64,000 bases of DNA, taken from contig JAUCBJ010008088.1 in the NCBI GenBank assembly GCA_032718475.1, positions 16,199 to 80,198 on the forward strand, in the 5' to 3' direction. The position numbers and the translations under genes were made by a program. Below the pieces are notes generated by a model. The model worked only from the letters and a program-made list of their open reading frames with translations, searched no databases and was not told the DNA's origin. Positions 55,759-64,000 of the stretch are shown here, one piece after another. The DNA is from Nemertoderma westbladi (Eukaryota; Xenacoelomorpha; Nemertodermatida; Nemertodermatidae). Each line of letters opens with the position of its first letter. Positions within the stretch are counted from its first letter, which is position 1.

Positions 55759-56342
55759 GACCGAACGTAATCAGGATCGAATGTAACATAGTTTTTACGA
55801 ATCGAACGTAACCTCAATTATGTTACATTGGATCCTATAACTATGTTACATTCGATCTACAAATTACTAAGCTCAAATGTAACATACATTTATTTCAGTT
55901 GTGTTTTGATTTCAGGAGTTAACCGATGAAATGCTTCGTATAATTACACGAAGAAACAGTTTGGTGTTGGTGACTGGTGAGTACAAAACAAAGACCCAAG
56001 ACCCAATTAAGTAACCTGCATGATCTTAGTAACATGTGTTAACTTTTGTTTATTGTTTTGGTTCCCCCAACATGCCTCTGTAACCTGCTCCTTTCAGCCT
56101 TTAAATAAAAGTAACCTGCATAATCTTGTAACATGTGTTAACTTTCGTTTATTGTTTTGGTTCCCCCTACACGCCTCTGTAACCTGCTCCTTTAAATCTG
56201 TAAATGGCAATGTTACATTCGAGCTTAGTAACTTGTAGATCGAGTGTAACATAGTTATAGGATCCAATGTAACATAATTGCGGTTACGTCCGATACGTAA
56301 TAACTATGTTACATTCGGATTCGATCCTGATTACGTTCGGTC
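55759..56342. mobile_element. MITE-like element with ~130-bp inverted repeats
   Basis: Arms 55759-55884 and 56209-56342 are inverted copies beginning GACCGAACGTAATCAGGATC and rich in TGTAACATAG. The interior holds two ~97-bp tandem copies (from about 56,009 and 56,110; AGTAACCTGCAT, GTTTATTGTTTTGGTTCCCC). No transposase ORF. The target duplication is unclear. Confidence 0.8.
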
Positions 56343-56767
56343 ATGTATCCGTACCAGCCTACCGGCCAGCCGGCGCAGGATTATTTGCACTTGGCGCCGC
56401 GTTCGGCGGTTCTATCACATTTGAGCAGGGATGGTTAAAACCTAATTTTTAAAAAAACAAAATTAGGTTTTTTCTTTAATTGAATAAAACCTTATAAAAC
56501 CTAATAAAACCTAAAAAAACCTAATAAAACCTAAATTTTCATACAAAAATTAAGAAAATTTTCGAGAACCAATGACTTAATTGCTGTTTTGAAGGTTGTA
56601 ACACCCACTAAATCGACCATTGCGGTTTCATTGCGCCTATTCTCAAGTCTGTGAAGCCATTGCAAGTATGACTTATTAACTTATAATAATCTCACCAAAC
56701 TATGGCAAAACTATCGTACACGTACAGTACTGCGTACTGCAGTTAGCCCCAAGAGGTTACAGAAGGG

Positions 56768-57133
56768 TGTTTTTATTCTTTTTATGGGTGTAACTCGAAA
56801 AATCAACCCTCATTACCGATGGAATAAAAACTTTCACCGCCGGGATTACATTTTTTAAAAACATTTTAAGTGATTACATTTGCAAATTAGCTGAAATACT
56901 ACAGGAATTTATTAGACTGTTAGTTGTATTAAATTACCGCTATAGGCCTATGTCATTATATTATACAATGGAATACCAGTAATGGATCCCAATTCCATAT
57001 TTATCAGTATTTCCAAACCAACTCCAAAAGTTGAATTTTAAAAAAAGTTGAATTTTAAACCCTTCTCCAAAAGTTGAATTTTAAAAAATAAAGTTTAAAT
57101 TTCAACTCAGTTGTAAATAGAACTCCCCGACTG
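56768..57133 (+). repeat. Dispersed ~380-bp repeat, copy 2
   Basis: Second copy of the family at 54,655-55,035, here inside the hAT element, with several small indels relative to copy 1. Confidence 0.8.
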
Positions 57134-57145
57134 GATAATCTGCTA

Positions 57146-57520
57146 ATGTCTAATCGAACCACAACAACAACAACTTACAAGTTTATTCACGGGATTGACA
57201 ATATCGAACGAAGTAATTTCTTTCAATTTCGTACTGAACTTCACCAGTACTCAACACGGGGATCCTCCTTGGCACTGTATAAACGATCGAACTGTAGGAC
57301 TCAAAGAAGATGCAACAACTTCGCGGATAGGGTGGTCAACATTTGGAACATTTTACCGGACTGTGTTGTAAATGCACGTAATGCCCTTGGTATTCCATGT
57401 TTGAATGCGTTCAAAAATAGACTAGACTGTGAAATGTCCCGTAAAATGAATATATACAGCGACACTCCTGTGCGCCAAGTGGCAGTAGCAAACTTTACCC
57501 TACAGAGATATCTTTATTAG
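57146..57520 (+). pseudogene. C-terminal fragment of a CR1/jockey-like reverse transcriptase
   Basis: One frame of 124 codons contains FADRVVNIWNILPDCVVNA and LNAFKNRLDCE. These match the terminal block of CR1/L2/jockey-group ORF2 proteins (RVVNLWNSLP..VV.A.S.N.FK..LD). The polymerase core is absent, so this is a 5'-truncated remnant. Confidence 0.7.
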
Positions 57521-58267
57521 ACACTTCGGTTAAATCTTTATATATATATATATCCCTTTTTTTTATTTAATTTAATATTAATACCCCCTGTATATCTTAT
57601 TTATGTCCCTTGTTAGTCTGTATTGTATAGTCCGTATTGGTAGCCTATAATTATTTTTGAGAACATTACTTGCAAATATTTTTAGCTATATTTTTAGTAT
57701 TTTCACATATTTTTAATGTAATTATATTTGAGATCATTATTATTTGTAATTATTTTAAGCCATTCTGTATTGGCGTAATTATTATTATATTTGAGAACAT
57801 TAATTGTAATTATTTGTAGCTACTGTACCTACTATCTCTACACAACATTATTTGAAATTATTTTTGAACACAGTTAACATTTTGTAAGTAAGACAAACAT
57901 ATTGTAAATATACCCTTTTTAGCAACTACTTTACAGTATATAAAAGTCAGCTATGTATATTTTATTCTCATTTTAAAATTACCTTGTCGGTTTTACTTAT
58001 TTTTACTTAGAGGGGGAGGGTAGCTACCCAAAATATAACTTTTCATTACAATTGATTTGATTATGTGCGTACTGTAAACTTGCCATTTTACATTCACTTT
58101 ACAAATACTGTAGGCCTAAATAATATTCGTATATTTTTAATTATTACAATGTGATATTTATATCTTCATATACGCTGATTAGCGTACTTTTGCCAGATAT
58201 GTGTGTATGCAGTATCTCTAAATTTAAAGGTGCAATCATGAACTTATTGTTACTCTGGCGTCATTAA

Positions 58268-58300
58268 TAACATAACATAACATAACATAACATAACATAA
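58268..58300. repeat. ACATA pentanucleotide repeat
   Basis: About six uninterrupted copies of ACATA. Confidence 0.9.
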
Positions 58301-58521
58301 CCGTCTTTGAAGGTCTAGCAGTCTAGCACTCTAGCACACAACGAAATGTGAGGTTTTTCCCCCATACCCAATAATTAGGCCAACGGATTGCACTCTCGTG
58401 GCAGACTGGAATAAAACCCAATAAAACCTAATAAAACCTAATAATTTTTACACTAGGTTTTTTTTTAAAACCTAATAATAAAACCTAATATTAAAACCTA
58501 ATTGCCATCCCTGCATTTGAG

Positions 58522-60889
58522 GCACAGTGACAAACACCTTTCCCCAGTCAGCCAGTGGCCATTTTTGGAGCGATTTGTCTCAAATTTCACACATACACTC
58601 TCTGCTATGTGTAACTTCATAGAAAAAATTTCCGCTTCGAGCAGCACGATTGAAAATCAAGAGTTTATGGCTTTTTTCTCGAAAAGTAAATTTTTGCCTG
58701 TTTTCAAATGTTCACCACAGGACCATTTCCTCAATTTTCCTTCAATTTGCCGGAAAATCTACAGACAGACACCCTAGGTCGTGTATTTAATTTGGTGACA
58801 ATTTTGTGGCTGCAGAAGATGTGCCCTTCGCGCAGCACGTGAAAAAACTGTCTTCTAGAAAAAATAAATACCGGTAACTTAATTTGACCACTGTCAGTAC
58901 TACTAGCATACAACCACTGCCCTGCCTGTACGGTACGGTACCAGACAACCGCACTACAGCACTACAGGTAACCGTAACCTACTGCACTGTAAGTAGAAAG
59001 TAGGCCCTCAACTAATAGTCAAATAATATTTTAATTTTAAATGGGGGGTGTTCAATTATTGTACCGGCGGCACTGGGCTGGGCTGCTGGGGGAGGAAAGG
59101 AAGAATGCCAGTTTAAGTCCCTGAATGATTTACGATTAGCAGAGATTTGGCGGACGTCATCAACAGGCAACAGCCGTCTTTCTGTCTGTCTATGGTGGAT
59201 AAGACCTGACAGCCTGAAGACAGTACAGCATGATAATCGTTGCTCGATGGCAATGAAGTGAGATGACTGGATGACGCGAACGGGAAATTAAAATTGCAAT
59301 TGTTCCCATCACGCATCACCAAACTGTGTAAGACTGTAAGAATGATGGTATTCCAATACAGCAATGGACAGATAGAGCTGTCAGCTGTAGAGCATAGAGC
59401 AGAGGGCGGGCGAATATAATATTTGGAATCGACCGGTTCGCGAATTTTGGCCGGTACCAGTGCAGGCCGGTTCTAAAAAAAAACCGGCCTAACCGGAACC
59501 GGTACAAAAAAAGTAAAAAAAGGCACAAAAAAAAGTAAAAAAAGCACAAAAACTGAAAAAGCAAACTGATAGCTGGTTATTCAGTTATTGCTGTATTGAG
59601 CTGGTAATACAGTAATAGATGATAGAACAGACTGCCGACTGCTGGCTGGCTGCAGGGCTGGTAATGTTGTAGGCCTAAAGACTGGCTGGGCTGACTGGCG
59701 AAATTTGAGGTTTTGTCTCAAATTTGAGGCTTAACCTCAAATTTCAATTTTCGCCCCCAATAAAAGCATGTTCAGACTGTCAGATGTTTGCATCGGTAAA
59801 ATATTTTATTACATCGATAAAAGTTCTTATTTTACATCAGTACACTGGCTGACTGGCTGACTGGTACATTCTGACTGTCGACTGTCTGACATTAGGCCCA
59901 TATCAGTATATTTTAACATATTAAAAGTATAAGTTGCTCCAAGCAAGAGTTTCCCTAAGTCTCAGCAACACTCGATATTATTAGCCTAAAAATACCTCAA
60001 ATTTGAACAAAAAAACCCGAATTTTTCGATAGTCTATTAGGCCTACCAGATTACCAGAATTCGAATTTTGAGGTAGCTAACCCAAAAATTGATGATCTCC
60101 CTGACTGTTTACAACAGTCAGACGGTCAGACGGTAGGCTAAACATCTGAATTCTGAACATCGCGGAAAGGATACCGGGTACCGGTAATTTTAAAAAATAA
60201 ATCCCAGGGCAATACTGCAGTAGGCCAGTAGGGCCAGATCAGTGAGCAGAGAGTACAGGAGTAGGTAGGCTATGGTATGGCTGTATGGATGTATGGTACG
60301 GTACCACCGGTACAGGTACCTGGGTACTGCTGTACTGAAATAATTAAATAAATAGGGGCTAGGCCAGTCTGCCAGTAGGCCTAATAACAGAATAACAGAC
60401 TGACAGAATAATAACCGTGTGTAGCACTGTAGCAGTCAGCCTAATACAGTCATACTGTAATAACAGAATAATAACCGTGCAGCCGTGTGTAGCACTGTCA
60501 GACAGTAGCAGTGTACCGGTGGCAGGGTGGTGCAGTTACCAGTTACAGTACAAGCAGTATTGTCAAAGTGTGGGCCTATATCGGCGGACTGCAGACTGTT
60601 CAGTTGGCAAGTTTTACCTCGTTCCGACGTCCCAGCGTTCAGTCTGCTGTCATCAGCTGATCAGGTCATTTCAGCATTGGTTTTGTCTATACATTAGGGC
60701 ATTGCTTTAGTCCATGGTCAGGCAGTGCAGTACCGGGTAGGCTTATGTGTCCTTTCAATACTGCAAAAGCTGTAAAATCTGTATGCGCTCAGGTTCTGAA
60801 CGAACTTAGATGTTGGGTGAACATAGATCCTTCCTTCCCATACGAACTTAGATCCTTCCGATACGAACTTCGATCCTACCCATGAACTT
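58522..60889. other. Non-coding sequence
   Basis: No gene supported. ACCGG/CCGGT palindromes cluster at 59,425-59,510 and 60,175-60,320. A run of GAACTTAGATCC-like repeats begins at about 60,795 and leads into the next element. Confidence 0.5.
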
Positions 60890-60930
60890 AGATCCTCAAC
60901 ATACTGACATACGAACTTAGTACATAGATC

Positions 60931-62917
60931 CAGAAGTGCCGAAATAACCTTCATAAGGCGCAGAAAGAGTCCCGACTCAAACAGACTACAGCGGCCAAGA
61001 ATGCAGTTAAGGCTGCATCTAGGTCCCTGAACAGGCAGTACTCTGCTATAATCTACAGGAGCTAATAAACCAACAGGTTGATGCCATCAATGATGCTGAC
61101 GACAGCAGGCACTCATCCCAGGCATGGAAATCGATCAATCTGCTTACTGGGCGGAAAAGCCAACCAACCAACCACCAAGGTTAAGGCTGAATCACCAGCC
61201 GATCGCCTCAATGGTTGGAAAGCCCACTTTGAAAAGCTCCTCAATAATGACAGGGTATTATGCCTGATAACTTTATAGAAGTAAAAGTGTCTGAGTCTGT
61301 ACTCCCAGATATTCCCATTGGCGATATCTCCTTTGCAGAAGTGAAGGCTGCTGCAAAGAGCATTAAGATCAATCGTGCCAGTGGAGTAGATGGTGTTCCC
61401 CCTGAGGTCTTTAAAATACCTGAGTGTTTAAAGCTCATCTATCCCATCATAGTAGACATGTACCGAACAACAAGAGTCCCACAAGAAATGAAAACAAATA
61501 AGTTGGTGCCAGTTCCCAAGAAGGGCAACCTAACACTCTATGGTTCTTTTCGGGGAATCTCATTGATCTCGATTGCTGCAAAGCTATACAATAGGATTCT
61601 ATTAAATCGCATCAGGGATCCCATTGAGAGACTGCTCCGTGGAAATCAGAATGGGTTCCGTAAAGGTCGTGGGACCATGGAGCCCATTTTGGCACTTAGA
61701 AGGATAATTGAAGAGTTATCAAAAAAGAAAGACAGGCATCTGGCTGTTATCTTTGTTGACTTCTTCAAGGCCTTTGATTCAGTCTCTCGCTCACGTATGT
61801 TCAGCATACTTTCATTATATGGGATTCCTGATGAAATTACTGCAGCAATCAGATCAGTATACGATGGTTCGACAACATTTATGTCTACTGTTGACGGTGA
61901 CACAGAACCATTTGAAGTGTTATGGGGCGTCCTCCAAGGAGACACACTTGCACCATTCTTGTTCATTATTGTGGTTGACTATGTTCTACGCATGTCCTTA
62001 GATCATTATAATGATAATGGGGTAATGATAACTCCACCTACTGGCTCCAGAAGTCGAGGAAATCCTGCCAAGTACCTACATGTAACTGATCTAGACTTTG
62101 CTGATGTCTTAGGAGTACTCTCAGAATCATTAGAGGGAGCCCAACGGCTCCTCAGCTCATTAGAACATGCTGCTTCTAGTGTTGGTCTTTTTATTAACTC
62201 CAGAAAGACCAAAATTCTGACAGTTAACTTTGAAAGTCCTCAGCAAGTCTCTGATCGGATGAGCATAAACTCAAAGGATGGTATGCTTGAGCATGTGGAC
62301 GACTTCTGTTACCTGGGATCATGGATCCGGAAGTCAGGTGAGAACCTTCGAATACGTAAGGGAAAGGCATGGGCAGCCTTGAATAGGCTTTCCAGGATTT
62401 GGAAGTCACCGAGAATTAATCTGAAACTTAAGGTCCGATTATTTAGAGCAGCAGTAGTTCCAGTACTCCTCTAGGGGAGTCCATGCTGGGCTCTAACTGC
62501 TGAGGACAGCAAATCTCTGGATGGCACATTCACAAGAATGCTACGCCGGGTTCATTGTGTCAAGTACAATGCACACATCTCAAACCAGACACTATATAAC
62601 ATTGGAGGTGTCTCATTGGTTCCCCCAAGCTTGACACTAGAACAAAATCGCCTCCGCTTTGCAGGACATTGCTTTCGCCGTGAGGACCATCCAGTGCATA
62701 ATCTTGTACTTTGGCAGCCTCATGGAGTGAATAAGCATGGTGGACAGCCCATGACTTTCTTGAGACGCATCTTAAAGGACACTGGCCTTAAAGATGCTTG
62801 ATGATCTAGCAAATGTCATGGGTGATAGGGAGTTGTGGCGGTGCAATTTTGTTGACAAGCCGGCACAGCATTCTTAAAAATGCAGCTGCAATGCAGCATG
62901 CCGATCCTAGTAGTTGT
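60931..62917 (+). mobile_element. Decayed RTE-like element, 5'-truncated
   Basis: Same family as 40,535-42,970 and highly similar along its length, in plus orientation, ending GCATGCCGATCCTAGTAGTTGT. It is flanked by a 42-bp direct duplication (60890-60931 and 62918-62959, one mismatch), unusually long even for target-primed insertion. It starts further 3' than the other copy ([11 protein letters not shown] region). Confidence 0.9.
60950..62875 (+). pseudogene. Broken reverse transcriptase of the RTE-like copy
   Basis: Compared with the intact copy it has a two-base gain near 61,045, another near 61,258 (GTATTATGCC against GTATTGCC), and extra bases near 62,080. An in-frame TAG lies at 62,473 in the YGSPCW block. 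The polymerase motif FADD has become FADV (about 62,097), removing a catalytic aspartate. The main open stretch is 61,260-62,474. Confidence 0.9.
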
Positions 62918-62961
62918 AGATCCCCAACATACTGACATACGAACTTAGTACATAGATCCCA

Positions 62962-63171
62962 CCTTGCGTATATTGCTGGGGAACCACAGATTGAAACATC
63001 GTCCAGGTACCATACATGGATAAGGAGACCTGGGATTTCATCACGAATCCGTTTTGCCACAGGGTGACCTGCCAGAGAGAAAGCCAGTGGGCCCAAACGG
63101 GCCCCTCTTTTGGACGCCATGACTGCAGCTGAGAATCTTGCGGTCACCCAACCACAGAACACCCTGGGCAC
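62962..63171 (-). pseudogene. Reverse transcriptase palm fragment of another non-LTR family
   Basis: The minus-strand frame reads ARLGPLAFSLAGHPVA and then HVWYLDDVSICGS. This matches the GDPLGP...F..A.HP and YLDD palm motifs of a reverse transcriptase unlike the RTE-like copies (FADD). The usual QQGDPLGP is altered to KRGARLGP and no longer frame continues, so it is a relic. Confidence 0.7.
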
Positions 63172-63378
63172 CGTAGCAGGCTTCGATTCAGGCAGAGATT
63201 GATGACATATGCTACCTTACTTCCACAAACATGTTGAAACGGTTAATCAATGTGAAAAGCATTGCTGAAAGCATTGCAAAGCATTGCTGAAGTCTACCAA
63301 AAGGACCCACTTGCTGTCAGCAGGGATAGTGGGTTCCTCTACGGTGACAGTACAGTACAGTATTTTCTATGTCTTTCC

Positions 63379-63570
63379 AATACTACTACTACTAGGATCG
63401 GCATGCTGCATTGCAGCTGCATTTTTAAGAATGCTGTGCCGGCTTGTCAACAAAATTGCACCGCCACAACTCCCTATCACCCATGACATTTGCTAGATCA
63501 TCCGCATCTTTAAGGCCAGTGTCCTTTAAGATGCGTCTCAAGAAAGACATGGACTGTCCACCATGCTTAT
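63379..63570 (-). mobile_element. Short 3' fragment of the RTE-like family
   Basis: Matches the last ~190 bp of the family on the minus strand, ending GCATGCCGATCCTAGTAGTA. Similarity stops at CATGCTTAT (63,561-63,570), beyond which the sequence is unrelated. Confidence 0.88.
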
Positions 63571-64000
63571 GGGTAATGAGTGTTGATGGGAGGTAAAAAG
63601 GATGTGGCATCCAGCAGACGGCCTTCAACACTTCCTTCTTTCTGGTTGTGGGGAGGCCACGAGACTTGAGCTGCAGCTTAAGATCACTGACCTTAATTAA
63701 GGGTATCTACATATCTGGAGGATGGGTGTGTGGGTTTGGGGTACGCTACTGGTTGCTAAATTGGAGTGCTGAGGGATGGGAGATGATGAAAGTCTGGTGT
63801 AAGTGAATGTGTGGGTGGTGTGGTCAGATGATTGGTGGAAGCTGGCTGGCAGTGTTAGGAGTGGTTGTTCTTGGAATGTCAGCTTCAGTTTGTGGGTGAG
63901 TCATTCCAGCCAAAATCGACAAATGTCGGTGGCACTATCTCTGAGATTTGGTTCAAAATTATTTTATATGTTGCAAATAATGTTAATATAAATCGCTGAA
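63571..64000. other. Unassigned sequence at the window edge
   Basis: No feature supported; GT-rich plus strand (for example TGTGTGGGTTTGGGG near 63,728) with no recognisable protein. Confidence 0.4.

Larger units (their letters stand above)
56426..58513. mobile_element. hAT-type DNA element, non-autonomous, 2,088 bp
   Basis: Ends CAGGGATGG ... CCATCCCTG are flanked by an exact 8-bp duplication CATTTGAG (56418-56425 and 58514-58521), the hAT signature. Subterminal AAAACCTAATAAAACCTAA arrays lie at both ends in inverted register with AATTAGGTTTT. No hAT transposase; the interior carries the dispersed 380-bp repeat and a CR1-like fragment. Confidence 0.88.

Noticed and set aside
57146-57520. 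Host gene with poly-Thr start
   Set aside because: The terminal block matches CR1/jockey-group reverse transcriptase C-termini, so it is a retroelement remnant.

Overview
The window is animal nuclear DNA. It has spliced genes with canonical GT-AG introns, long AT-rich introns, dense interspersed repeats, tRNA-derived SINEs, RTE-like and CR1-like non-LTR elements, a BEL/Pao LTR element and hAT-type DNA elements. Two host genes are recognisable from their proteins: Chibby (CBY1) and a kinase-interaction-motif protein tyrosine phosphatase (PTPRR/PTPN5/PTPN7 family). Frequent TAGGCCTA-like and TACCGGTA-like palindromes suggest a marine invertebrate, but I cannot name the species.

Left part (1-16,458): a 15.2 kb LTR retrotransposon at 1,229-16,453 with 1,190-bp LTRs, TG..CA ends and a TTCGT target duplication. 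I saw one LTR difference, so the insertion is recent. It keeps a BEL/Pao gag-protease region (with one frameshift) but has lost reverse transcriptase, RNase H and most of integrase. In their place is a 1,419-codon uninterrupted ORF that I cannot assign to any family. The element sits in an array of diverged repeats rich in GTCT/GACA microsatellite.

Middle (16,459-31,811): repeat arrays; the 3'-terminal exon of an unknown plus-strand gene (20,391-20,859) with an AATAAA signal; a SINE; an inverted pair of hammerhead-like motifs; CBY1 on the minus strand (two coding exons); a palindromic element; and a 1,043-bp foldback element with 497-nt arms and an 8-bp target duplication.

Right-middle (31,812-53,996): one minus-strand PTP gene in eight coding exons. 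The joined coding length is 1,632 nt (543 aa) and every junction is in phase. It encodes a near-N-terminal membrane helix, a stop-transfer RRRSR, a kinase-interaction motif and a complete catalytic domain (WPD loop, [10 protein letters not shown]-loop). Four tandem arrays lie in or beside this gene. Read on its sense strand, they carry donor-like sites (intron 2 and just after exon 4), acceptor-like sites (intron 4) and ATTAAA hexamers (just after the stop codon). An RTE-like element has inserted into the intron 4 array.

Right end (54,000-64,000): no host gene found. It holds inverted-repeat and hAT-type elements, a CR1-like fragment, a decayed RTE-like copy with a 42-bp target duplication, and further reverse transcriptase fragments.
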